IMG/VR virus record: IMGVR_UViG_3300032241_000369
Location: 1 to 41,352 of that record
DNA from: a virus
Reading direction: 5' to 3' (one strand)
DNA: 41,352 nt
Shown here: one piece after another, positions 26,501-33,165 of the stretch
Layout: the number at the start of each line of letters is the position of its first letter
Numbering within the stretch: the first letter of the stretch is position 1
The notes under the pieces: generated by a model
Databases searched by the model: none
What the model saw: only the letters and a program-made list of their open reading frames with translations
What the model was told of the DNA's origin: nothing
Translations under genes and position numbers: made by a program

Positions 26501-29205
26501 CCGTAAGCAAAAGAACTATTTTTACCAGTTGTCATTGCTGTCATTACAACATCAACTGCTTCTGCGGGAGTGTATGTTCCTTGTAATTCTGTTACTCGTT
26601 TTACAAAAGCCAATTTAAATTGACTATAATGATCGGCAACTTTTTTAACTGCATCGAGTAAACTATGTTCTTTGTTACCGATAAAAAATTGAGCGAAACT
26701 CAAAGGAGTTCCGTGATTAACTAATCTAGTTCCATACTGTGAGATAGGACCGATATCTCTTAGATTACTATTGCCTGGGAAAGATCCTTGTAAGTTTAAA
26801 GATGCTCCCGGAGGAGATGCAATGTCTTTAAGACTATGGACTACCTCTGCAAGCGTAAATGATCCAATAGGACCATTTAACGGGTTATTAGTTCCTGCAA
26901 TCGCAATATCATAAAATCCGTTACCATTAGGAGGTTGAGCTGTGAATATTCTTAATAATATGCTGTCATTAACTTTATTGTTAGTTGTAAAATACACAAA
27001 GTACTGACTTCCTTGAGATACTAGATAGTAATCCTCTGTTGGGTTGAATAAAGAATCGTTAACATATACTTGTATCTGTATATCTGTTAGATATCCGGGA
27101 TTATTAACTGCTGTAACTTCGACATAATTTGAAGCAGTAGTACACACTTGGAATTGTACTATAGGAATTTGATAGAAAGGATTTTGTACCCAGGTGTTTA
27201 TATAAGTCGATTGACTTACTGATACCGTACCTTCTGAATTAATAGTTCCCGGAGCAGATAGTCCTGCTGAGAAATTTGTAGTCTTACCAACTTTTAAAAA
27301 GTTATTTTTAACCCATATTGTTATAATATTGTTATTTTCAATAACAGTAAATGTGTCGGTATTAAAATAGTTATTGAATAGATAATCGCCAATATTGTTT
27401 ACATTTAGATATTCTAAAGGAAACCCTAATACAGAATCAGGTGTACCTGTACCTATGCGATATCCAAATAATTTTGTGCCTTGAAACGTGCTTCTATAAT
27501 ATGTAGCATCGCTATAACTAATACCATTCTCATCAAACACATCAAACAGCGGAGCTTGATTCAACGCTGTTTTTTGTTGAGAGAAAATCCATTCGGTTCC
27601 GTTGAACCACCAATTTTTTCCAGCATTTTCTGTACCGCGGAGAACTGAAACGCTAGAATCTGTTGTAGGAACATTATCAGTCGCAGGAGTTAAAGAAATA
27701 ACATTATTTCCGTTGATGTTAACAAAACTAACTGTATATATTCTTCCTTTTACTAGATTATCTGTATCTGCATTAAAGATAACTCGATAACCGTCTTGCA
27801 GGAGTTCGCCATCTACATAGTAACCCGCCTGTCCTTCAACATTTTTAAATGCCGATAGTGTTAGATTATCGATAACGTCAACAGGTGCTGTAAATGTTGA
27901 TCCATAATTATATAATTTTATGTTAGGATAAAATTCAACAATAGGACGTTGTGCTCTATTTTCGTATGGGAACACTACTGTTATATTGTTTGCTTTTGCG
28001 GCCGCTGTTATAACATTTGCATGGCACCAACGATTTCCTCGGCTCCATGGATTTACATCTAGGCTGGCGCGGTTGATAGTTACATACTCCGGGGTCAACG
28101 GAATATTTGTAAAGTTATCAAATGGGTATTGATCAAAATTAGTAGCATCAAAATTAACATCTAAGTCAACTGGTGTTTGGCTACCGACAGACAACGAAGC
28201 CCAATCAGTTAGCGTTATTGCAATACCTACTCCCTCAACTACCCATTCCTTATCATTATAAGATGCTGGGGTTATGTTTCCGTTGAAACGGATTTTCATA
28301 CCATTTGAAAATTGTATTCCGTTTCCAGATGTATATGTTGTCTTGCCTAAAATATCAGCTTCAACATCTAATGCTGTGTTTTGTTCAAGATTCTTAACTA
28401 CAAATTGTCCTACTATAGTGTCATCGTCACCGGCGACATAATAGATAATATCGGGAGTGTTGTCATCTACAACAAATACAATTTGACCAGCAGTACCTGC
28501 ACCGTTGTTGCTTACTGTAGCTGTATAGGCATCCTGAGAACCACTGCTTATAGCAGTTTTAAACCAAACATTATGTATACTATCAACGTTGAATACATAA
28601 GTCATTCCTCTGTATAATGTAATTAAAGGATCTGGTGTTATCCCGTCTGGAGTAAAAACAAAAATCTGTCTTGTTGGATCATCTGTGATAGTATATGTAC
28701 TAACAGTAGCTTGTTGTATTCCTGTGATTTCTATCGTGGTTGGTCCGGTTGGTAACCAATAATATTCTGTGTAGTTTAAAAACTTATCTAGATCAACTTG
28801 CGGATCATAGGCATAGGTTACGCCTTTAAAAAGCCTATTATGGTTTTCAATATTACCATTTTCAAATGCTATTTGATTTAGTATGTCGTCATAGCCAACG
28901 ACTTTTTTAATACTTTGTGCATTGTCTCTAACAATCAATGCTGGTTCTAATTGATAATCGCCTTCTAACTGATTGGCCGCAGGAATATATATGTCAGTAG
29001 CTGGATTATAATTTGGACTTAGTGTGCTACCAATAAATCCACTGATACGCTCTATGATCGGAGGTTGAATCAGTTGATCGATAGTACTGGTTAAAAATTT
29101 TGTATTTTTATCTGTTCGTAAGTATTCTGGTAGTAAATCTACTGCTCTACGTGTAGTAGAAGGATTTCCGACGTCGACAACATTGATAATTGAATTATTT
29201 GCCAC
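14575..29205 (-). CDS. Giant baseplate/tail structural protein (4876 aa), gp7 position
   Basis: Starts at GTG 29205, two bases after the gp6 stop, with GGAAC upstream. Position (gp25, gp6, then this) is that of T4 gp7, about 1032 aa. Landmarks: conserved start LLPEYLRTDKNTKFLTSTID (about 23-42); DKFLNYTEYYWLPTGP (about 140-155); a cupredoxin-like copy lacking ligands (about 194-270); GNWRAIFKWYYDTDRP and WEDLRDGRIRQGD (about 1083-1215); a seven-blade FG-GAP propeller (about 2139-2610); VGQLWWDLSSVKYMWYEQD (about 2695); GxGY repeats (about 2997-3059 and 3354-3436); a coiled coil (about 3652-3738). Many V-x-L-N-G-x-x-L...DY modules lie toward the C-terminus. There is no transmembrane segment or frameshift. 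Other large T4-like phages carry similar giant baseplate proteins. It probably combines a wedge function with surface-exposed modules. Confidence 0.78.
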   Translation of the reverse strand: MANNSIINVVDVGNPSTTRRAVDLLPEYLRTDKNTKFLTSTIDQLIQPPIIERISGFIGSTLSPNYNPATDIYIPAANQLEGDYQLEPALIVRDNAQSIKKVVGYDDILNQIAFENGNIENHNRLFKGVTYAYDPQVDLDKFLNYTEYYWLPTGPTTIEITGIQQATVSTYTITDDPTRQIFVFTPDGITPDPLITLYRGMTYVFNVDSIHNVWFKTAISSGSQDAYTATVSNNGAGTAGQIVFVVDDNTPDIIYYVAGDDDTIVGQFVVKNLEQNTALDVEADILGKTTYTSGNGIQFSNGMKIRFNGNITPASYNDKEWVVEGVGIAITLTDWASLSVGSQTPVDLDVNFDATNFDQYPFDNFTNIPLTPEYVTINRASLDVNPWSRGNRWCHANVITAAAKANNITVVFPYENRAQRPIVEFYPNIKLYNYGSTFTAPVDVIDNLTLSAFKNVEGQAGYYVDGELLQDGYRVIFNADTDNLVKGRIYTVSFVNINGNNVISLTPATDNVPTTDSSVSVLRGTENAGKNWWFNGTEWIFSQQKTALNQAPLFDVFDENGISYSDATYYRSTFQGTKLFGYRIGTGTPDSVLGFPLEYLNVNNIGDYLFNNYFNTDTFTVIENNNIITIWVKNNFLKVGKTTNFSAGLSAPGTINSEGTVSVSQSTYINTWVQNPFYQIPIVQFQVCTTASNYVEVTAVNNPGYLTDIQIQVYVNDSLFNPTEDYYLVSQGSQYFVYFTTNNKVNDSILLRIFTAQPPNGNGFYDIAIAGTNNPLNGPIGSFTLAEVVHSLKDIASPPGASLNLQGSFPGNSNLRDIGPISQYGTRLVNHGTPLSFAQFFIGNKEHSLLDAVKKVADHYSQFKLAFVKRVTELQGTYTPAEAVDVVMTAMTTGKNSSFAYGYSDMIAFGQDAIVRNYTVTDPRVKNYSLTSEFNNDVLGVRAILVYHNNTQLVYGQDYTFSEVETVVTLSITLKLNDVITVKDYGNTAGCYIPPTPTKLGLYPAYIPSIYLDDTYVTPTTVIQGHDGSIITAYGDFRDAVILELETRIYNNLKVQYNRELLDMNEIIPGAFRSNDYGPFDTNNIIISDFLKWAGFFGIDYQTNDSFNALNPKTWNYSNGAATDVVTGLPLPGNWRAIFKWYYDTDRPHTCPWEMLGFTVKPSWWDAQYGSYPYTSGNLLLWEDLRDGRIRQGDRAGVDPLYVRPNLLDIIPVDSNGNLLTVDITNIIGSIDTALIAQPWNFGDQGPAETAWRRSSLWPYAVQILLALTRPVIYSAYMFDPSRMIKNIADQYRYTTETILANTQATQLVEEDTQKFLDISNLLLWNQLDINGNRILSSGYNVLLVEANNQRTYGYATQLQEDLSNIDYNLFGKMGGFISKDKIRIIIDAVDPTSANPGVLLPQEDYDIYFNVSNPSNTYSASGIIVQKGVDGYTIRGYDKNRPYYRIYRPVRTSTDPTINVGGVSESYVVWTAGQFYQKGQYVGYSGAYYIVTLSHTAGNTFGGSQYFQQLPKLPTLGGVSVLGAVRFESTVTIVPYGTTFPTIQAVFDIIVGYGEWLKTQGFVFDEVQPDLNVVMDWTFSGREFLYWTSQNWEPNSIITVSPFADRIKFNMTSGVVDNLDDPYYEYSLYKADGNPFPQHNYTISRQDSVFTVQTINTQEGIFFAQFSTVQKEHAIIINNTSLFGDIIYQIETGYRQLRVNVSGFRTAKWTGDFFSPGFVYDNAEIQNWAQYTDYQAGDVVRYNGKYYGTNVLIPGSIAFNFNQWSLLPKKPVPTLYPNFDYKINQFEDFYSLDIDNFDAGQEKMAQHLTGYTPRIYLDNIFNDPIAQYKFYQGYIREKGTKSAIDKLAKASLHNLQGLVTFNEAWAFRVGTYGGIITKNEYEVALSDSAFLENPQLIEFVDSIPVVANDLTYYKTPYDLLVKPEGFINFADQSWVFTTTSATYNSSSIKMPVAGYVHYDDITATVYNKNSILDIANPNQLKDGDILWMGFKEDGDWDVLRYTLLSAKAISAQLVIGAPNQFAFSTDQQHGLSAGDVVSVTRFNTGMDAVYIVVGTPDPYTFLVNTSLSGIPTNTETTVGLLFRFVSARINTFSDIQYNPVLETSGFGTKVWVDNNDGKWAVIERVDNFQSSVLSSGITKQSAKYGSVVYSSADDSVLIVSAPGYSNPALGNAANNDIGRVFFYNTQLTRNAKNVITTVLLPVTNWELNDSNAAFSDSGIPANFGSSIAYESNDRIIIAGAPNASNVKLQVINGVAHSIGSLVGNGFNNCGLVKISNINTQTNLQNTLAVIGSTNGSPANALFGQSLAIQNIPGQKILLVGAPGEGAGQVYEYGLTVTNALISTQTSISMTATTPVQLSHSYSGSAQFGYSIASTSTMDYVAIGVPGAGEVAIYSLSDVYSDTPVGNQPTMTQVQRITTATINSALGANLQGTCGFGNKVVMSPDGNFLFASLTGLPTGISKGAVVVSTFTNGQYVPSQIIETPNQINGITFGFDIASSPDSKTLVVTAFGSAYDPNTTFNKDNPITWDSGATHFVSITTSSGSVYVYTEYNNYFAFGQQLSSSDAVAGSGFGNNATITSNEIIIGAPTTVLAGAATGQIVLFTGKDGTTNSWKVIRSEDDLVDLDKITRVVTLDDFNQEIVDYIEFIDPIKGRIPGQADQELKFKSLFDPAVYSLGNSAVVVDTNTNWIDEHVGQLWWDLSSVKYMWYEQDTYDYRRNNWGGVFPGSTFDVYEWVGTQYLPSQWAALADTADGLAQGISGQPKYSDNSVMSVKQVYNSVSASFTNVYYFWVKNKTVLPANTTRRMSAFDVASLISNPQAQGLQYAMLLGPTALAMVNYKTSLVSDNIHLSIEMDTIDNAAQIHTEWLLVEEGNSESMPNSMLEQKLIDSILGHDSLGNLVPDPTLPSRLQTGINIRPRQSMFVDRRQAMKNIFEYANSILSTKLINGSRSFSNLNAMEEILAANTGVYDTVVPDLATLNFIVTKFFAQAEVSISVNDNGGIDAITILNPGNGYINAPYIEITGDGTGAVVTTVLNSQGQIVGANIISAGKGYTVAYGNIRPYAGVVQTDSSSNGNWAIYQWVQSKQVWVKSQTQSYNTTYYWNYIDWKDPSYNELQPAVSTVDSTYELDILSTVAEGNYVKVRNGGDGRYLILRRTASGNLVGTFDANWDLMVSENGTIQFSSLLWNTINSVYAFDEISSFDQTAFDQTPDQELNYILLALKDDIFVGDLRVYWNTLYFKAVKYALSEQKNLDWTFKTTFIGVTNHAGSLDQRPTYKLQDSNYYESYINEVKPYHTKIRNFTVNYTTTDYSSTLVTDFDLPSYWDANQKRFRTVGFGNGELLSAPWNNWFTNYTYGIQEIIVTSGGKGYQFAPTVQIISAPGDLGTGATADAYISNGTVYKIIVTNPGTGYATTPTIVMAGGGGPTVVIATAYPILGNSAVRSITTTLKFDRVGYNREVGSKDFTDNYLADGETFRYPLTWIPTMDKANIELKINGVLQLSDSYTITISTGSFVTNTGTSYIMTGPTGFETKYSQSDIEYSKEFATLELSAVPTIKSTIEITYPKDIEYFTAVDRIQDYYAPTSGMPGADQLGQLMTGIDFPGVKVDTLPYSFSGGYGVLPYWTSAWDNYSTPDYYGVVLNPQVSNSNDFNLISSELFSATAEQTSLNSQITYVQNTLGTVAQYTTVSTALGNQSVLNPYYTSLVAQIESLQSQVAVVSATVATLSLQLAELNNGSVGVTTPFSIATGTQINTYLNGVRIDGASSFNNVSVDETEHSLGNGATFDVGITNTIPSNYIVTTITTGTGYVVNDILRIFGTSLGGQRSYYTLNSDGVTYTHYDQNDLIITVTSTSTAGSIKAISVQGVPNITRTLSGNGTSETVYIPKSELIPYVTVTNIVTTTGVGPYLVTFGISTQTSIPSLGTWIIAGNENVAIDGTYQATTASTTTITLSYNINPGSFGLGITTISTANNIVTFRNSKDDGTQIPTDDESLDTIISGGDYSGTILGINPADIVIDGDAYITANASHAPEEMIPGEIQESVAISVFSVNTLTSATGFLSAPLISNYKYQLDGQTQSFYMGNIANTSSLIVVAGNTPLHYGTDYLLDITNNNIALLATLPGPDYLSISSFDIGGINVIDKQVQFSAATITNVLSNVAMNDIGSVYVTVNGIPVPEFSSTSTQTYGWTMQPAPSGENRGNPRAYLTIIKPRVIEGINNAAINKVQVWYFDAPYKAAGEVYTQVIPRAQGTVFALEQPPGIAGPYSSQVIVELNNRRLIPPATIYFIVGSNLTSFQLSGSGTITTFDSTSTNVPANPGTHIQWTILDATGVRLNQDINYPRGYIDNSKLEVWLNGSKLDNTPSNYFLNAAEGIVQFPSGRLNTGDALAFVIFDSYEYQIIDNQLLLQTLSYRGANDTIRITSFTNHDGDFLRKEKFNGNSLGVYKIQRPVFDSAYIWVEYNGASLIADIDYTIGTDGTTITIRPSFYTGPSDTIVIMSMSQDAYVGSLSYRMFTDILGRTSVKRIGDGATTTLTNPLLITDTSILVEDGSVLSYPNPQKGLPGIIYVAGERIEYFAKYGNVLSQITRATLGTGARSAYSAGTKVIDQGVGANVPVLDQTITQTYIPAFTDITSIISDGSYITYYYSATPSQTFVAGDQITVSGIQPNAFNGIYTVTSTGTNFVVVNGTATSDVTTVTNGAICLNDIALTIDNLSFEQNIKFTALANPWDQVDVFYGGKKLLKPTTNTVVTYNPVAYDSNQTDSNGNTSNMTVSPEFTITNSLTSPVVQLNIEVTPGQTVVVRQRVGQSMFKLSSYADPAQASETVLRPGQEFTDTVKGFLLQDTSQLPDDTYYGGDPVIILETEFILQDEDGTPIEGE
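18895..19150 (-). repeat. GxGY repeat pair in giant protein
   Basis: Two repeats read GIQEIIVTSGGKGYQFAPTV and YKIIVTNPGTGYATTPTIVM, separated by an alanine- and glycine-rich GTGATADAY stretch. The same unit occurs in gp6 and at 20030-20215. It is a short beta module of unassigned function. Confidence 0.65.
20030..20215 (-). repeat. GxGY repeat pair in giant protein (second site)
   Basis: The motifs are IDAITILNPGNGYINAPYIE and VGANIISAGKGYTVAYG, with GTGAVVTTVLN between. It is the same module type as at 18895-19150 and in gp6. Confidence 0.65.
21378..22790 (-). repeat. Seven FG-GAP-like repeats in giant protein (probable beta-propeller)
   Basis: Seven repeats start with (K)YG or FG and continue into a V/I-rich strand and mostly G/S-A-P: YGSVVYSSADDSVLIVSAPG, FGSSIAYESNDRIIIAGAPN, FGQSLAIQN with ILLVGAPG, FGYSIASTSTMDYVAIGVPG, FGNKVVMSPDG with LFASLTG, FGFDIASSPDSKTLVVTAFG, and FGNNATITSNEIIIGAPT. 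Several blades end in a strand like GRVFFYN, GQVYEYG, EVAIYSL or GQIVLFTG. This matches the integrin-like FG-GAP family. The calcium-binding D-x-D-x-DG loop is not obvious. Confidence 0.75.
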
Positions 29206-29207
29206 TT

Positions 29208-32200
29208 TTATGTTCCGATTGTGTTAACAACAATACTTGCGGTAGTGTTGATTTGTGAAGCTGTCAATGCACTAATAACTTCTATGTCGTTAATAGTTGC
29301 TCCGCTTACGAAAATTTCGTTTGACTGGCAGGCTATTTCAAATAGACTACCAAATACTATATTTGTTTTAGGTACAAGTACAAAGTTAGTTATGTCAGGA
29401 GTCATTATATTCATGACATAGGTTGCTAATTCACCAAAATTAAATTTCTGACCAAAGTCCCAATTCTCTATCGCAAAGAAATCATTGATCGCTTGTAAAA
29501 TACCTGTGCTGATTTGATTAGAACTTAATGTGCTTGTAGGACTTTGAACAGCTTTAAATGTTCCTTGGAGCTGTACAGGAGCTTGACTGCCGAATAGCAC
29601 TTTGTAATTTGCATTGTGATATATGATAGTATCACTGATACTTTTTATTGGTTCTAACAGCGAAGCATATTGAGATTCTAAACTGTTTGTTGACGGTGCA
29701 ACTGGTGCTCCGGTTGTTGCGCCAGAAGATAACCATCCACGATATGCTGTATCGTAAGCGGAAGATAATAGATAGATATCTACAATATTTGTCTTGCTTG
29801 GATCTAATCTACGTTCTTCTCCTGCATTATGCTGATACTGGAACTTAAGATTTCCACGGCCTGGTTTAACAAAATAGCTAGGTTCTAATTGATATGTATA
29901 AGAATTAGTAGAATCTGCGTATGTTGTTACTGATGTTATACTCTTAACAACATCTGCTGTATAGAAATAAATCAACTGTCCAACTCCGTACAGCCCGCCA
30001 GTTGTTGGAACTGTAGTTTCATCCGGATAGGCAACAAACTGACTAGAGTCAACTGTTTTATAGCGCAAGCCATCTGCTAGTGTCATAAAATAAACAAAGT
30101 TACATAGATATCCTGTTTGAGGACTTACTGTCTCTGGACTAACAATATCCATAAAAGAATCCGGATTGTCTATGTTACCATCATTATTTGCATCATAAAA
30201 ACTAATTTTAACTTTTTTAGGTTCAACATACCCGTCTGGGTCTATAACTGGACTGTCTATTTGCCAGTTAAAGTCTTGACCAAGATGGTCTATAGTCGAC
30301 GATGCTAGTATACTCTGAGAAGCATTGCCAATAGTCACGCTAGAATTAAGAGTTACGTTTGTTCCAGAGTTGGCTATATAATAATTAGAAATAGAACCAT
30401 TAGTTAGGAAAGGAATAACAAGCGCATTGCCGATCGAGACTGAGGGTGTACTAGTATAACCTGAACCAGGAACATCTATACTAAGTCCTAAAAGATTACC
30501 TGGACCAACAGATGATACAACAATGATTGAATTGGAACCACCTGACGGTATGATTTGATCCCCTACTTTATAACCACGACCGGGGTTGACTATAACCGCA
30601 CTAGTGATCGCACCATTTGTTTCTGTTATAGTCACTGTCAAGCCTGCACCTGCGCCATTTGTAGTAGTTGCAATAGCAGTACCGTCACTGTATCCAGAAC
30701 CTCCGCCGATTATACGTATACCTGTAGCAGGACCAGCAGTTGCCGATATTGTAATTTGTGCCGGTGTGTAGCTGTTAGGAGACCAATTTACTCCCAATAC
30801 CTTGATAGTATCTTTAATCACACGGTTGTTGATGTAGTCATAATTCTGTGAAGTATTATCAATATAAAATGCAGTTTCTGCCGCACTCTCAAACAAATAA
30901 TCTAGTATTCTATAATAGACGTTATAACTGTTTCCAGTCCATTGAAATGCAATCATCCAACTAGCATCTTTATTGGCATTGGTTGTGTCTCCTTGATAAA
31001 TCAAATCAAAGGGACTGTTAAGATCTAAATTTGTATCAACTATAACAAACCATTGTCTAGAAATTCTATCAAAGCTCAATCCAAAGTTTCGGTTGATTAA
31101 TCCAAGATTAACTATTTGATTTTCTAACGCATATGACCAATTAGTAACAAACGTTGGAATAACTTCAACAGGTACCGCAGTCGAAGGCACGTAGTTTGCT
31201 AGTGTTATAGGACCCGAACCATCAACCAACTTACCTGCTCCACTATTTGCACCATCGCCTATAATTTGTATTACTTTGACCCACATGTAATCTGTAGTAG
31301 TTTCATCTCGAGTTGAAGTTAGCTGACCAGTTGGTAAAAAATAATAATTCTGTGGTGGCGCAAATTTAATCAAAGAACCGGGTGTTACGTATTGTAAATT
31401 GCTTGAACTGAAGTAGCCGGTTTCAGTAGGTGCACCATACTGGTTATTAAAATAACCAGTTGTTTGATTAGTTGAATTTTTTACAGTTACCCAAGACAGC
31501 GACAAATTAGACAAAGTCGGTCTAGGATAATTTTGCATGTAGAAATTTTTAAAACTAGGACTTTGAACGATTGGTTCTATTTTTCCTTTTAGTGTTCCAA
31601 AGAAATCATTTCTTGTTGTAAATTTAAAATTAAGAGTCTGCTGACTTTGTTCTTCGTAGATAATTCCGTCATCGCAAAAAATATTAGTACTTGAATATTT
31701 TCCTGTTATGTCGCTTAGTTCAAAATATTTTGAAATGCCACTGCTGGATCTATTGATACTCTTTACTTTTAAAATATCTGTACCCACTGTTAAAGGACCA
31801 ATCTGATAGTCCTCACCTGTGATCATACGATTCTGTAGATAATAAGTCTGTGGTGCTTTTTGTTTTATAGAAGCAACAGATTCTGATCCAGAACTATTTG
31901 TTACTGTATATTGTAATGTCAGTGTTAGTTTAAGGGTGTTTAATTGTCCGCTCTTATTGTAATACGGAATAGAAACTGATATTCCGCTAACTTGTTCAGG
32001 CGTAATAGAATATGTTAATCCATTACTTTGTCTGTAGAATAACCGGAAGTTACCTTTAGGTAAGTTTCCAAAGCTACCATCTGCAAAATTTAAATCAATT
32101 TGATCATTTGCTCTTGTTGATACTGCATATAGATTTCTTATATCACTAGACAAACTATTATAGATAACATTGTTACCCACAGTTGAAGGAACTTTAGACC

Positions 32201-33113
32201 ATAAAGTATTATAGGCTCCGTTAGTACTTTGTTGCCATAACCATACATCTGTATTGTTAATGTTGTTGGCGTTGATTCCAATTATCTCATCTGCTACAGG
32301 ATTTGTAATTGAAAAATCACTGTAGTTTGTTGTACCTTGGCGGAAGTGGAAGAAGAAACCAGTGTTAGCAGATCCAGCACCTTGATTATCATTCTGAAAT
32401 ATAAAACTTAGTGTATTACCTGCCAATGGGGGATCTTCATAGATATAAGACTGTCCTGAAAACAAACTACCTACTATTTCAAAAGGCATGTTAGTTCCGT
32501 TTATAGAACTTTGGAATCCATAAACAGGAACATCTGTGTTAGCAGTATTCAAACGATACTGTTCTGTTGGAATTCCGTTTATTGTTGCTTTATCATAAGG
32601 CTGACCAAAGGTAAATGTGTTTGGCATAGCAGAATTCATAATGCTGATAAACTGTTGATACCAATTTGTGTTAGTAGGATCATTCCATCCCACGATCTGA
32701 TTTGCTAAATTAACTCCATTAGCATCTATAACGTTATCTGTTGTTGTAACGGCAGTTATCTTTAAAAAGCCACTAGCAGGCACGTTGCGCACAGGATTAT
32801 AGCTGACTAGCTGAGCTAGTCGTAATACGCTATCAGTGCGTTGTGCTGTTTCTAGGAAGTTTTCGCGAGCATTTAAATCAATACGAAAACTTAGGTTCTG
32901 ACCAAGATAAGCAATAAGATCTACTAGGGCAATATACTCACTGCTGTCAATATAATCATTGAAATCCTCCGGATAATTTTCACGAAGGTATTGAATCATT
33001 ACACGGCGTAATGTGTCAAAATCGTATGAAGTAAAGTCTGAATTTTGAAAAGATTGGTAAATCTTTTTCCAATCTTCTGCGACGAGTAGTTGTGAATTAG
33101 TTGCTGGTATCAT
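29208..33113 (-). CDS. 6: Baseplate wedge protein gp6 (enlarged)
   Basis: 1301 aa. The N-terminus is typical gp6: YDFDTLRRVMIQYLRENYPE, DYIDSSEYIALVDLIAYLGQ, LSFRIDLNARENFLETAQR, then LVSYNPVRNVPASGFLKI. This family (T4 gp6, related to P2 gpJ) forms the wedge ring that clamps the hub and drives baseplate expansion. T4 gp6 is about 660 aa, so this one is twice as long. The extra length includes a region at about 793-930 with three GxGY repeats (IGGGSGYSDG, NPGRGYKVGDQI, VPGSGYTSTPSV), also found in the giant protein. The C-terminal part keeps the end of the family (AINDFFAIENWDFGQKFNFG, then LATYVMNIMTPDITNFVLVP). ATG 33113 has a weak AGGGC site. The gene is downstream of gp25 with a 52-base gap that holds a possible late-promoter motif. 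Confidence 0.93.
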   Translation of the reverse strand: MIPATNSQLLVAEDWKKIYQSFQNSDFTSYDFDTLRRVMIQYLRENYPEDFNDYIDSSEYIALVDLIAYLGQNLSFRIDLNARENFLETAQRTDSVLRLAQLVSYNPVRNVPASGFLKITAVTTTDNVIDANGVNLANQIVGWNDPTNTNWYQQFISIMNSAMPNTFTFGQPYDKATINGIPTEQYRLNTANTDVPVYGFQSSINGTNMPFEIVGSLFSGQSYIYEDPPLAGNTLSFIFQNDNQGAGSANTGFFFHFRQGTTNYSDFSITNPVADEIIGINANNINNTDVWLWQQSTNGAYNTLWSKVPSTVGNNVIYNSLSSDIRNLYAVSTRANDQIDLNFADGSFGNLPKGNFRLFYRQSNGLTYSITPEQVSGISVSIPYYNKSGQLNTLKLTLTLQYTVTNSSGSESVASIKQKAPQTYYLQNRMITGEDYQIGPLTVGTDILKVKSINRSSSGISKYFELSDITGKYSSTNIFCDDGIIYEEQSQQTLNFKFTTRNDFFGTLKGKIEPIVQSPSFKNFYMQNYPRPTLSNLSLSWVTVKNSTNQTTGYFNNQYGAPTETGYFSSSNLQYVTPGSLIKFAPPQNYYFLPTGQLTSTRDETTTDYMWVKVIQIIGDGANSGAGKLVDGSGPITLANYVPSTAVPVEVIPTFVTNWSYALENQIVNLGLINRNFGLSFDRISRQWFVIVDTNLDLNSPFDLIYQGDTTNANKDASWMIAFQWTGNSYNVYYRILDYLFESAAETAFYIDNTSQNYDYINNRVIKDTIKVLGVNWSPNSYTPAQITISATAGPATGIRIIGGGSGYSDGTAIATTTNGAGAGLTVTITETNGAITSAVIVNPGRGYKVGDQIIPSGGSNSIIVVSSVGPGNLLGLSIDVPGSGYTSTPSVSIGNALVIPFLTNGSISNYYIANSGTNVTLNSSVTIGNASQSILASSTIDHLGQDFNWQIDSPVIDPDGYVEPKKVKISFYDANNDGNIDNPDSFMDIVSPETVSPQTGYLCNFVYFMTLADGLRYKTVDSSQFVAYPDETTVPTTGGLYGVGQLIYFYTADVVKSITSVTTYADSTNSYTYQLEPSYFVKPGRGNLKFQYQHNAGEERRLDPSKTNIVDIYLLSSAYDTAYRGWLSSGATTGAPVAPSTNSLESQYASLLEPIKSISDTIIYHNANYKVLFGSQAPVQLQGTFKAVQSPTSTLSSNQISTGILQAINDFFAIENWDFGQKFNFGELATYVMNIMTPDITNFVLVPKTNIVFGSLFEIACQSNEIFVSGATINDIEVISALTASQINTTASIVVNTIGT
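30320..30740 (-). repeat. GxGY repeat cluster in gp6
   Basis: Three copies of a module of about 45 residues, IRIIGGGSGYSDGTA, SAVIVNPGRGYKVGDQ and LSIDVPGSGYTSTPSVSI, lie in the part of gp6 that has no counterpart in length in T4. The same motif recurs in the giant protein next door. Confidence 0.7.
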
Positions 33114-33137
33114 ATATATTATCTGCCCTAGATAACA

Positions 33138-33145
33138 TATTTATT
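33138..33145 (-). promoter_or_regulatory. Possible T4-type late promoter core before gp6
   Basis: Read on the - strand this is AATAAATA, one mismatch from the T4 late core TATAAATA. It lies 24 bases before the gp6 start in a 52-base gap, one of the few real gaps in the cluster. AT-rich DNA makes chance matches likely, so this is tentative. Confidence 0.3.
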
Positions 33146-33165
33146 GAAAAGTTTAAGTACGTATA

